A stretch of DNA of 9,613 bases. Source: JBCCZC01 sp039188505. Its GTDB lineage: Bacteria; Pseudomonadota; Gammaproteobacteria; Xanthomonadales; SZUA-38. The DNA is taken from assembly GCA_039188505.1 (NCBI GenBank), contig JBCCZC010000212.1, forward strand, positions 1 through 9,613. The letters are read 5' to 3'. Shown here in pieces: positions 1 to 6,740 of the stretch (positions are counted from its first letter, which is position 1; each line of letters opens with the position of its first letter). The notes beneath the pieces were generated by a model that did no database searches, was not told the DNA's origin, and saw only the letters and a list, made by a program, of their open reading frames with translations. Position numbers and translations under genes: made by a program.

Positions 1-60
1 GTACCGCTACTCCCGTCCGAGCAGGTTGATCTGACGGCGTACGCCAGCGCGAAGCCCTAG
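1..60 (+). CDS. Possible C-terminal tail of a convergent gene
   Basis: Frame 1 is open from the window edge to TAG at 58-60 and would encode the last 19 residues of a protein (VPLLPSEQVDLTAYASAKP). Base composition by codon position is compatible with coding, but nothing identifies a family. It competes with the minus-strand reading of the same bases. The stretch 61-115 between this stop and the DUF3313-like stop contains no obvious terminator. Confidence 0.2.
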   Translation, partial: VPLLPSEQVDLTAYASAKP

Positions 61-119
61 GTGGCGAGGATCAGGCCCGCGGCGGCGTTGGGGCGCTGCG
101 CTGCGGGCGCCTCGCTCAC
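57..119 (-). pseudogene. Possible N-terminus of an interrupted membrane-protein gene
   Basis: A GTG at 119 overlaps the DUF3313-like stop as GTGA, the same junction used through the Bat operon. It encodes MSEAPAAQRPNAAAGLILAT and then a TAG at 59-57. Past the stop the frame continues GFALAYAVRS, so together the two parts look like the first membrane helix of an integral membrane protein. Nineteen of the 20 codons end in G or C, as in the real genes here. It could be a pseudogene, an assembly error, a chance 20-codon frame, or the antisense of a convergent gene ending at 60. Confidence 0.2.
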
Positions 120-763
120 CGGTTGCTGTTCAGCGACCCGCCGAGGCGGTGGATCTGGTCCATCCGCGCCGCGACGTGACCCGCCCAGCCTTCGAGGAGC
201 CGGATCACGGTATCTCGGTCGCTGACCGAGGCATCGTCGGCCAGCGAGCGCACGGCCTTGCCGTCATCGGCGACCTGCACCAGCAGCTGACCGCTGAGCC
301 CGTCGGACAGCTCGAGTACGAGCGTCATCTCCGCGACGGAATCGAAGTACGCCGGGGAACTCTCGTCGGTATCGACGCCGGCGCCGAGGCGCAGCCCGAT
401 GATCGAGGCCTCGACCTTGAGCGTACCGAGCGTGGGCTGGTCGACGACGGCATAGCTCGTCCCGGCCAGCGCCTCACGCAGCGCACGCTGGAAGTAGAGG
501 CTCATCTCCTGGAGCTTGTACGGATCCAGCCGTCGACCTGACGGCGCGCGATCCGGGCGGAACGCGATCGAAACTGGAGCGACGAAGACCGACTTGTAGA
601 ACTCCAGCCCGGCGTCGGGGCGGGCGTAGACGCGGTCCATGTCTGCGTCCACGACCGGGAAGAGCCCGAAGGCCGTCGGCGTCGCCTCTAGGTCGAAGCG
701 GGGTTGGGCATTCGTCGAAGCGGCAAGCGCGCAGAGCGCCAGAATCAGAAGTGCTTTTCTCAC
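116..763 (-). CDS. Secreted DUF3313-like protein
   Basis: This protein of 215 residues has a Sec signal peptide MRKALLILALCALAASTNAQ. Cys11 lacks a small residue before it, so it is not a good lipobox and cleavage by signal peptidase I is more likely. The body resembles the DUF3313 pattern: FYKSVFVAPVSIAFRPD (55-71), then a helix LQEMSLYFQRALREALAGTSYAVVD (84-108), a strand block LKVEASIIGLRLG (115-127) and MTLVLELSDGLSGQLLVQVAD (146-166), and a closing helix around RDTVIRLLEGWAGHVAARMDQI. Such proteins are outer-membrane or periplasmic and have no proven function. The GTG start at 763 was chosen because it opens the signal peptide and has AGGGA seven bases upstream. Upstream in-frame residues would add arginine-rich sequence and overlap the lipoprotein gene. 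The family name is tentative. Confidence 0.75.
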   Translation of the reverse strand: MRKALLILALCALAASTNAQPRFDLEATPTAFGLFPVVDADMDRVYARPDAGLEFYKSVFVAPVSIAFRPDRAPSGRRLDPYKLQEMSLYFQRALREALAGTSYAVVDQPTLGTLKVEASIIGLRLGAGVDTDESSPAYFDSVAEMTLVLELSDGLSGQLLVQVADDGKAVRSLADDASVSDRDTVIRLLEGWAGHVAARMDQIHRLGGSLNSNR

Positions 764-809
764 GTGTGCATCCCTGGATCGTGTCCTCGGAAGACCGCCC
801 GGGCGGCAA

Positions 810-1421
810 TCAGTTCCGCGCGACGATGCCGGAAGCGGCAACCTTTCCGGCGATTACGGGCGCCGCCTTGTCGACGAGGTCGTACACCGAACCCGGATTC
901 GAGAACTGCAGGAATTGCTCCCAGGCGAGCTTCTTCGTCGACTCGGGGAAGAGGCGGACGCGCAGGAAGACGTCGGTCTGAGTCTCGCGGTAGACCGGCG
1001 CGATGTTGCCACCGACCGACAGGATGTAGCCGATCTCGTCCTCGAAGTCGGCGTAGGTGCCGCGCGCGTCTGCGAACGAGGCCCGGCCCCGGTCCTCGCG
1101 CATGGCGCCCTCGAGGTCGACCAGGAGCACGCCGTCGACGTCCGAGTCGGCGATCGCTGCGATCAGCTTCTCCCGCGTCAGGCGCTCCGATGCGCCGAAG
1201 AAATCGCTGCGCACGGCGACGGCCATGCCGCGGCTCTCCAGCTCCTCGACGATCTTCTCCCGCGTGTACTGGTTCGACTGCGGAAACAGGTTCGGGAGCA
1301 GGAGGAGGATCTTCGTCATCTGGCCGTCGTAGGCAGGGTCCTCGAATTCCTTGACGACCTTGGAGCCGCCGCCGCAGGCCGTCAGCAGGAGGGCAAGCAG
1401 AAGAAGGGTCAGCTGGCGCAT
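810..1421 (-). CDS. Uncharacterised small lipoprotein
   Basis: This protein of 203 residues has a lipoprotein signal peptide with lipobox LLTAC (Cys16). Glycine follows the cysteine, so export to the outer membrane is expected rather than inner-membrane retention. The mature part has alternating strands and helices: MTKILLLLPNLF (35-46), a helix around REKIVEELESRG (54-65), VDGVLLVDLEG (95-105), then a segment around TDVFLRVRLFPESTKKLAWEQF (149-170) and a final helix VYDLVDKAAPVIAGKVAASG. This pattern recalls small envelope lipoproteins of the DUF4136 or CsgG/TolB-N-like type, but I do not recognise the exact family. The ATG has GGAG 12 bases upstream, a weak ribosome site. The gene follows the BatD-like gene by 69 bases and the next gene by 46 bases. 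A role with the Bat-like complex is suggested only by position. Confidence 0.8.
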   Translation of the reverse strand: MRQLTLLLLALLLTACGGGSKVVKEFEDPAYDGQMTKILLLLPNLFPQSNQYTREKIVEELESRGMAVAVRSDFFGASERLTREKLIAAIADSDVDGVLLVDLEGAMREDRGRASFADARGTYADFEDEIGYILSVGGNIAPVYRETQTDVFLRVRLFPESTKKLAWEQFLQFSNPGSVYDLVDKAAPVIAGKVAASGIVARN

Positions 1422-1443
1422 GGTCGGGGGTCGCTCCGTTGAA

Positions 1444-1474
1444 AGGCGGCAGTATAGGTCATCGGAGGCGGCAG
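1444..1474. repeat. Pair of 9-bp direct repeats, 22 bp apart
   Basis: AGGCGGCAG occurs at 1444-1452 and again at 1466-1474. The 22-bp period is close to two helical turns, so both copies face the same side of the DNA. They sit in the 69-base gap before the lipoprotein gene and bracket the candidate -10 element. They may bind a regulator, but the high GC content makes a chance pair possible. Confidence 0.3.
1451..1456 (-). promoter_or_regulatory. Candidate -10 element upstream of the lipoprotein gene
   Basis: The minus strand reads TATACT, five of six matches to the sigma-70 consensus TATAAT and conspicuous in such GC-rich DNA. A start site near 1444 would leave about 23 bases before the ATG at 1421. 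No good -35 box lies 16-18 bases upstream; TTGGTC occurs 24 bases upstream, which is too far. An activator-dependent promoter would fit. Confidence 0.3.
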
Positions 1475-1490
1475 GACAGCGACCAATACG

Positions 1491-2732
1491 TCAGGGATTC
1501 AGCGGCGGCAAAGGCCTGGCTGCGTGGACCGTTTCGCTGACCAGATAGCGCTTCCGAGCGGCGCTGAGCCCGCCGAGGACACCGTCCGGCTTCGGGGCGG
1601 ACGCCTCCCTGCCGAAGCGGCTGCGCGCGAGTGCATCGAGGGCATCGACGAGATCGGCATCGCCCCAACGACGAGCGAACGCCACCGGACCCGGTGAGCC
1701 ATCCGCTCGGGCGAGCCATGTAGCGAAGGCCCTATCGATGGCCTGGCCATCACCCGAGCCGAGCGCCTCCCGCAAGGCGGCAAAGGCCCCAGCCTCGGAG
1801 GCCCGCCAGCGGCGCCGGCGGTCGGCGAGTCGACGCGCGAGGATCCGCAGCAGCCAGAGAACGACGCCCGCGCCGACCAGGCCCGCGAGCAGCTTGATCG
1901 TCAGGCTGGGGACGGCTACTTCCGGCTCGTCCGGCGGCGGCGGTTCACCGGCGACCTCCACGGTCATCGCCGGGACCTCAGCGACCTCGACGGTTCCCGT
2001 CTCCGTGTTGAACCAACGCAGCCGGGGCGCCGGCAGCGCGAAACCACCACCAAGCTCGAAGACGAGCGTGACCCGTTCGGTGCGGCGGGCGACGTTCCCG
2101 TCCTCGACCTTCGGCTCGTCGGCGTAGATAGCGAGCCCGGGCCGCAGCGCGGTGTCGACGAGGGGTGGCAGGAACATCGCCGGCAGCCCGTCGAGCTCCG
2201 CCACGTACTCGAGCACGAGCGCGTCCCCGGTCTCGAGCGCTTCGACCTCACCGACCACCCGGCGCTCGACCGTCAGCGACCGGCCCGCGAGATAGGGATT
2301 CAGCCCCTCGGCGCCCGGCGGTACCACGGCCGCCAGCTCGACGACGGGAACGGGCACATCCGCCACGTGGGGATCCCGCGGAGGATCTGCCCAGGTCACG
2401 CGCAGCGATTGCCCCCCGACCGCATAGGTCGCCGGCAGGAGCGGATAGACCTCGTAGTTGCGCACGATGCCGGACCAGGTATCGCGGCCGACGCGTTCGC
2501 TCGTCGGATAGGAGCTGTCCGGCGGCAGCCGCACGATGGCATTGGGCAGCTCGAAGCTCGGAAAGACCGGGGGCTTCGGGAACCACGTCGGCACCAGGAC
2601 GGTCACGGTCAACCTCACGGGCTCCCCGACCCGGACCTCCTCGGAGGACAGGCTGGTGCGCACCACGGGCGTCACGTCCTGCGCGGCGAGCAGCTCCGGC
2701 AGCAGCAGGAGCAGTACCGGCAGAAGCCTCAC
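1491..2732 (-). CDS. BatD-like protein
   Basis: This protein of 413 residues starts at GTG 2732 (GTGA overlap with the TPR stop) with a Sec signal peptide, MRLLPVLLLLLPELLAAQ. The next 250 residues are rich in beta-strand patterns (VRTSLSSEEVRVGEPVRLTV, RVTWADPP, VTLVFELGGGFALPAPRLRW), matching the Ig-like periplasmic repeats of BatD. A proline-rich linker (EPPPPDEPEV, 263-272) precedes one membrane segment (about 279-297), a basic stretch (RRLADRRRRWR) and a cytoplasmic helical tail of about 100 residues (AFAALREALGSGD, then FATWLARADG and later DALARSRFG). It is the last core Bat gene; a 69-base gap separates it from the lipoprotein gene. Residues upstream of the chosen start would overlap the TPR gene and hide the signal peptide. 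Its role is inferred as a periplasmic scaffold for the VWA proteins. Confidence 0.87.
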   Translation of the reverse strand: MRLLPVLLLLLPELLAAQDVTPVVRTSLSSEEVRVGEPVRLTVTVLVPTWFPKPPVFPSFELPNAIVRLPPDSSYPTSERVGRDTWSGIVRNYEVYPLLPATYAVGGQSLRVTWADPPRDPHVADVPVPVVELAAVVPPGAEGLNPYLAGRSLTVERRVVGEVEALETGDALVLEYVAELDGLPAMFLPPLVDTALRPGLAIYADEPKVEDGNVARRTERVTLVFELGGGFALPAPRLRWFNTETGTVEVAEVPAMTVEVAGEPPPPDEPEVAVPSLTIKLLAGLVGAGVVLWLLRILARRLADRRRRWRASEAGAFAALREALGSGDGQAIDRAFATWLARADGSPGPVAFARRWGDADLVDALDALARSRFGREASAPKPDGVLGGLSAARKRYLVSETVHAARPLPPLNP

Positions 2733-3367
2733 GGCTGCCCCCGCTGCGCGGCTTCGAGCGCGAAGCGCGACCGGAGGAAGTCCCGGGTCTCCGTGTCGAC
2801 CGACCGCATCCACTTCTCCGCGGACTGGAGCTCGAGCGTGCTCTCCTGCGTGATCTCCATCTCCCGGCCTCGCTCCCGGGTGTTGTCGAAGGCGTAGTCG
2901 TCTGCGCTCAGCTCGGACTCATCCCCCGTGTCGGACGCCTCGCGCGCATCCTCGATGTAGTCCAGCACGTAGTGGGCGAGCGCCAGGTTGTCTTGCGCCT
3001 CGGGCCAGTCCGGCTCGTCCGCCACCGCCTGCTCATAGGCGCTGATGGCCTTGCCGTATTCCCGATTTCGCATCAGCGCATTACCGCGATTGAAGAAGCC
3101 GACCGCCGACGGCAGCCGGCCGAAGAACGCCGCTGCATCCTCGTAACGCCCGGCCTCGTAGGCGGCCGTCCCCTTCCAGGACGAGTCCTCGAAAAGATCC
3201 GCGGCCATGCTGAACTCGAGCTGTTTCATCGCCCGAACGCCCTGCTGGTCCGGCGTCAGCCAGAGGCCCGGGAAGCTGCCCTCCCGGTACCCGAGCCAGC
3301 CGAGGAGCAGCACAGCAAGCACCGTCGCGATCGACAGCTGAAGGCCCGTGTTCCGGATCACGTTCAC
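2729..3367 (-). CDS. Membrane-anchored TPR protein (BatC-like)
   Basis: This protein of 212 residues has one N-terminal membrane segment (about 9-26, LQLSIATVLAVLLLGWLG) and then the LWLTPDQQG motif that opens the TPR region of BatB/BatC proteins. TPR-like helices run from about 45 to 135, including DSSWKGTAAYEAGRYEDAA and GFFNRGNALMRNREYGKAIS, the usual family hallmarks. The C-terminal 75 residues are acidic then charged (SDTGDESELSADD), probably disordered. The TPR part should lie in the periplasm and hold partner proteins together. The GTG at 3367 was chosen because it overlaps the upstream stop as GTGA, the habit of this operon; GTGs at 3370 and 3361 are alternatives that would change only a few residues. 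The stop overlaps the BatD-like start as GTGA. Confidence 0.88.
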   Translation of the reverse strand: MNVIRNTGLQLSIATVLAVLLLGWLGYREGSFPGLWLTPDQQGVRAMKQLEFSMAADLFEDSSWKGTAAYEAGRYEDAAAFFGRLPSAVGFFNRGNALMRNREYGKAISAYEQAVADEPDWPEAQDNLALAHYVLDYIEDAREASDTGDESELSADDYAFDNTRERGREMEITQESTLELQSAEKWMRSVDTETRDFLRSRFALEAAQRGQP

Positions 3368-4356
3368 CACTGCATCGTCCAGCCGCGGCGGAAGGCGAGC
3401 AGCAGCAGGGCGCCCGCCGGCCACAGGAACCACCAGCCCTCATCGCGCCAGCGGGCATCGGGATCGTCCGCCAGGCGCAGCTGCGACTCGACCGCGGCCA
3501 GGACCCGACGGATATCGGCGTCGCCGACATCGGCGCGGATCACCGGCATCGCGCCCGCGTCCCCTGCGCGGCGCAGCAGGGCCGCATCGATGCGGGTATC
3601 GACGGCACTACCATCGGCACTCCGGGCCTGGGATCCGTCGGGGAGCAGGGCGACGCCACCCGCGTCCGTCCCGACGACGAGGCTGACGAGCCCGGGCGTG
3701 CCCGGCGTCGCGGCGTGTTCGGTCAGCGCCGGAATATCGGTGGAGTCGAACCCATCATTGACGAATAGGATCGAGCCGATGGTCCGCTCGGCCCCGAGCA
3801 TCTCGGTCGCGAGCGGCAGCACGGCCGCTGCGTTGGCGCCGGGCTGGGGCATCATCCGGGGATCGAGGCTCTCGAGGAACGGACCGAGCACCGCGGCGTC
3901 CGTCGTCGGCGGCATGACGATGTGTGCGGTACCCGAGTAGGCGATCAGGGCGGTCCGGGCACCTGTGCGAGCGGCCACCAGGCCCTGGATCTTGAAGCGG
4001 GCACGATCGAGCCGCGTCGGCTGGAGATCGTTGGCACGCATCGAGTCGGATACCTCGACCGCGATGACCAGTGGCGCCGTTTCGCTGAACCAGGGGCTCG
4101 GCTGCCGGCTCCAGGTCGGCCCGGCTGCCGCGACGGCAACCAACAGGCCGGCGAGGATGCCGGCGTCCACCGGGCGCGGCCCGGACCGCGCGCCGGCGTT
4201 GACGACCAGCGCCGAGGCCAGATGTGGCGCGATCGGCCCGAAGGCCGTGGTCGCCGCAGCGTCCCGGCGGCGCAGGAGCCACCAGAGCAGCAGCAGCGCA
4301 GGCACGGCCAGCAGCCAGGCGGGGCGGAGAAACTGGAACAGGTCGACGCCGCTCAT
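3364..4356 (-). CDS. Second VWA-domain protein (BatB-like) with altered metal site
   Basis: This protein of 330 residues starts at the ATG at 4356, which overlaps the BatA-like stop as ATGA and begins MSGVDLFQFLRPAWLLAVPA. Membrane segments are predicted at about 12-28 and 64-80, with a C-terminal one at about 308-322. The VWA fold is recognisable (VIAVEVSDSM, LIAYSGTAHIVMPPTTD, GSILFVNDG). Its three metal-site motifs differ from the canonical form: EVSDS (E101) instead of DxSxS, N175 where threonine is usual, and NDG (200-202) instead of TDG. Metal binding may therefore be weakened or changed. This could mark a distinct subfamily rather than decay, because the rest of the protein is intact. 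It is encoded between the BatA-like and TPR genes, the place of BatB. It ends with a GTGA overlap into the TPR gene. In many gammaproteobacteria the TPR region is fused to this protein; here it is separate. Confidence 0.88.
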   Translation of the reverse strand: MSGVDLFQFLRPAWLLAVPALLLLWWLLRRRDAAATTAFGPIAPHLASALVVNAGARSGPRPVDAGILAGLLVAVAAAGPTWSRQPSPWFSETAPLVIAVEVSDSMRANDLQPTRLDRARFKIQGLVAARTGARTALIAYSGTAHIVMPPTTDAAVLGPFLESLDPRMMPQPGANAAAVLPLATEMLGAERTIGSILFVNDGFDSTDIPALTEHAATPGTPGLVSLVVGTDAGGVALLPDGSQARSADGSAVDTRIDAALLRRAGDAGAMPVIRADVGDADIRRVLAAVESQLRLADDPDARWRDEGWWFLWPAGALLLLAFRRGWTMQW

Positions 4357-5339
4357 GGACTGACTTCCCGCCGGCGGCTGCCCAGCAGCAGCATCGCGTA
4401 GCCGAAGAGGGCGAGGAGCGCGGCGGCGCCGGCGGGCCAGTGGACCAGGGAATCCCGCGGGCGCCAACTCTGGGTCCGGACCTCGCCGGGGCTCAGGGCG
4501 TCGATGCGTTCATACACGCTCGTGAGCGCCGCCTCGTCGTCGGCCGTGAAGAACGCCCCGCCCGTGCGGTCGGCCACCGCCTCGAGGGCGGCGAAGTCGA
4601 CGCGGTCCTCGCCGGTCGCCTCGGGATCGCCGACGCCGATCGTGTAGACCTCGACGCCATTCAGCCGGGCGATCTCGGCGGCGTTGATCGGCGACATCTT
4701 GCTCGCCGTGTCGTTGCCGTCGGTCAGCAGGATCAGCAGGCGCTGGTCCACCTCCGATTCCTCGAAGGCGCGGATCGACAGGCCGATGGCGTCACCGAGC
4801 GCCGTCTGCGGACCGGCCATGCCCACATCCATCAGCGCAACGAGCGCCCGCGCGCTGTCGAGGTCTCGGGTGAACGGGAGCTGCAGATAGGCGCGAGAGC
4901 CGAACACGATCAGTCCAACCCGGTCGCCGTCCCGCGACGCGACGAAGGCATCGACCACGCGCTGCACCGCCGTGAAGCGGCTCGCCAGCGTGCCGTCGGC
5001 GCCCGGGAAGTCCACGTAGTTCATGGAGCCGGAGAGGTCGATCGCCAGCATGACGTCGCGCGACGACTCGGTCCGCACGATCGGATCACCGACCCACTGC
5101 GGCTTGCCGAGCGCGCCGACGACCAGCAGCCAGCAGCAAATCAGCAGGATCCGCTGGAACCAGGTCTTGCGCAGGACCACCGCCCCGCTGCGGGCCTCGA
5201 CGCCGGTGGCCCGCACGAGGTCGTCAAAGAACGGCGCCCGCAGCGCGCCGGTACGCTCGCGCCGGGAAGGCGTGAGCCAGCGGACCAGCAGCGGCGCCGG
5301 CAGGAGCGCGAGCGCCCAGGGATGGGCTAGCTCAAGCAC
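4353..5339 (-). CDS. BatA-like VWA-domain membrane protein
   Basis: This protein of 328 residues has the BatA layout: an N-terminal membrane segment (about 5-22), a second at about 62-78, a VWA domain (about 94-285) and a C-terminal membrane segment (about 303-320). The metal-ion-dependent adhesion site is complete: DLSGS at 101-105, T179 in GPQTALGDAI, and TDG at 206-208, so it should bind a divalent metal and a partner protein. The GTG start at 5339 lies inside the last codons of the DUF4381 gene (8-base overlap) and directly precedes the conserved LELAHPWAL opening typical of these proteins. The stop overlaps the next start as ATGA. The frame is open further upstream, but that part is antisense-like sequence inside DUF4381. 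BatA family membership is secure; the ligand is unknown. Confidence 0.93.
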   Translation of the reverse strand: MLELAHPWALALLPAPLLVRWLTPSRRERTGALRAPFFDDLVRATGVEARSGAVVLRKTWFQRILLICCWLLVVGALGKPQWVGDPIVRTESSRDVMLAIDLSGSMNYVDFPGADGTLASRFTAVQRVVDAFVASRDGDRVGLIVFGSRAYLQLPFTRDLDSARALVALMDVGMAGPQTALGDAIGLSIRAFEESEVDQRLLILLTDGNDTASKMSPINAAEIARLNGVEVYTIGVGDPEATGEDRVDFAALEAVADRTGGAFFTADDEAALTSVYERIDALSPGEVRTQSWRPRDSLVHWPAGAAALLALFGYAMLLLGSRRREVSP

Positions 5340-5802
5340 GGTGCACCTCGATCCAGCGGCGAGCCGGCGCGACGAGGGCGGCGGGGTCGACGTCCTGACG
5401 ATAGGGCGCGCCCGCGAGGTCGACGGCCGCCGCAGCCACGACGGTATCGTTGGTCGCGCTCCAGCACAGGAACTCGGCCCAAGCATCACCGTGCAGGCTG
5501 GCGACCTTTTCCCGCGGGAAGGCCGCGAGGGCGGTGCGGCGGAGCAGCAGGCCCAGCTCGTGCCCCGTCGGTGCCGCCAGCGCGTCGAGCTCCGCGAGGG
5601 CCTCGCGCCGGTACGCGTTGGCAACCCAGCGACGCCGCGCCTGAACGGCGAGGATGATCCCGACCGCTGCCAGCCAGCCGGCCAGTACCCACCACCCATC
5701 CGTCGCGGGCAGCATGGACACCGGGTCCGGCTCGACGATGCCGTGCATCCGGTCGAGTAGCTGGGGCAGATTCAGCCCCTCGTACGGATTCGTCTCCGTC
5801 AC
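5332..5802 (-). CDS. DUF4381 membrane protein
   Basis: This small protein of 156 residues has one membrane segment at about 37-54 (WWVLAGWLAAVGIILAVQ) followed by a basic stretch (ARRRW), which predicts the N-terminus outside and the C-terminal domain in the cytoplasm. The C-terminal half carries the DUF4381 pattern: LLLRRTALAAFPREKVASL followed by GDAWAEFL (about 85-112). The family is encoded almost exclusively in proteobacterial MoxR/VWA operons, between the DUF58 and first VWA genes, exactly as here. The start is GTG at 5802, overlapping the DUF58 stop as GTGA. The end overlaps the BatA-like gene by 8 bases. No enzymatic function is known. It may link the cytoplasmic ATPase/DUF58 pair to the membrane VWA proteins. 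Confidence 0.88.
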   Translation of the reverse strand: MTETNPYEGLNLPQLLDRMHGIVEPDPVSMLPATDGWWVLAGWLAAVGIILAVQARRRWVANAYRREALAELDALAAPTGHELGLLLRRTALAAFPREKVASLHGDAWAEFLCWSATNDTVVAAAAVDLAGAPYRQDVDPAALVAPARRWIEVHRA

Positions 5803-6740
5803 CGCACGCGCCGCTGGGGAGCATCAGCGCCCATCAGGTGCCGGAGCTGCGGCAAGGTCTCTTCGCCGGCGTTCAGCGGAAGCACCGAGAGATTGATCTC
5901 GTTCTGCCACGCGAAGATCCGGTCCAGCCGTGCCGTGGACCAGGTGGTCATGGTCTGGCGAAGCCGCTCTGCCCCGAGATCGAACTCCGCCTGCCGATCC
6001 GCATCCCCGAGCACCAGCCGATCGGAGGACTCCAGCGTTCTCGCCGTCGGATCGTGCACCGCCAGCAGGATCACGTCGTTGTGGGTTGCCAGGCCCGCGA
6101 GCCGGCGCCGCGTCGTCGCGTCGATGCCGTCGAAGTCGCTGAAGACGAGCACGAGGTGGTCGTGCGTGGCGATGCGGGAAACGCGGCCGAGGACCGAGTT
6201 CAACCAGCCCGGCTGCGGCTGGCCGCGCCGATCCGGATGGAGGCCTTCGTTGAGTTCGACCACCTGCTCGAGGAACCGGTAGACCGCACCGGCGCTGCGC
6301 TGGGGTTTCACCTCGAGCTGGCGCTCGTCGTCGAAGGCGATGCCCCCGACGCGATCGCCGACGGCCAGGATACGAAAGGCCGCCAGCGCGGCGGCTTCCG
6401 CAGCTGTCGTCGACTTCATGTTGTGCTGCGAGCCAAAGAACATCGACATGCGCTGGTCCACGACCAGCAGCGCTGGACGATCCCGCTCCTCGGTGAAGAC
6501 GCGGACGTGGGGACTGCCGGTGCGCGCCGTGGCTTTCCAGTCGATCGACCGGATGTCGTCACCCGGCAGGTAGTCACGCATCTCCTCGAAATTCAGGCCG
6601 CGACCGCGGAGGCGTGAGGCGTGCCGACCGTTCAGGACGCTTCGCGCCGGCTGGCGCGGGAGGAAATTCAGCCCGTGTGCGGCCCCCTGGAGCGAACGCA
6701 GGTGCTCGAGGGTGACGTGGACACGCGGGTCGACGCTCAT
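5799..6740 (-). CDS. DUF58 domain protein (VWA-like, MoxR partner)
   Basis: This soluble protein of 313 residues has the DUF58 signature. The block from about 38 to 73 holds GRHASRLRGRGLNFEEMRDY, LPGDDIRSIDWKATART, the hallmark arginine-rich and PGDD/IDW motifs. A VWA-like fold follows, with DQRMSM at 95-100 (degenerate metal-site start) and SDFDG at 201-205. No membrane segment is seen, as is usual for the short DUF58 proteins encoded beside moxR, so a cytoplasmic role with the ATPase is likely. The ATG at 6740 overlaps the HAD stop as ATGA. The stop overlaps the next start as GTGA. The assignment is firm; the biochemical function of the family is not established. Confidence 0.93.
   Translation of the reverse strand: MSVDPRVHVTLEHLRSLQGAAHGLNFLPRQPARSVLNGRHASRLRGRGLNFEEMRDYLPGDDIRSIDWKATARTGSPHVRVFTEERDRPALLVVDQRMSMFFGSQHNMKSTTAAEAAALAAFRILAVGDRVGGIAFDDERQLEVKPQRSAGAVYRFLEQVVELNEGLHPDRRGQPQPGWLNSVLGRVSRIATHDHLVLVFSDFDGIDATTRRRLAGLATHNDVILLAVHDPTARTLESSDRLVLGDADRQAEFDLGAERLRQTMTTWSTARLDRIFAWQNEINLSVLPLNAGEETLPQLRHLMGADAPQRRVR

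Noticed and set aside
795..806. CCGCCCGGGCGG palindrome just after the lipoprotein stop
   Set aside because: It can form only a four-base stem with a four-base loop and has no T-tract, so it is too weak to call a terminator.
764..841. Upstream extension of the DUF3313-like gene
   Set aside because: It would overlap the lipoprotein gene and put an arginine-rich stretch before the signal peptide. The GTG at 763 gives a clean Sec signal.
639..1442. Plus-strand open frame of 267 codons
   Set aside because: It covers both the lipoprotein and the start of the DUF3313-like gene in antisense and lacks any domain or export signal.
2165..3940. Plus-strand open frame of 591 codons
   Set aside because: It is antisense to the BatD-like, TPR and second VWA genes, is dominated by Arg, Pro and Ala, and has no recognisable domain. 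Long antisense frames are common in GC-rich coding DNA.
4224..5330. Plus-strand open frame of 368 codons
   Set aside because: It mirrors the BatA-like gene, whose VWA motifs and membrane segments are clear. The translated product is charged low-complexity sequence with no family features.
5838..6617. Plus-strand open frame of 259 codons
   Set aside because: It is antisense to the DUF58 gene, whose PGDD/IDW signature is decisive.
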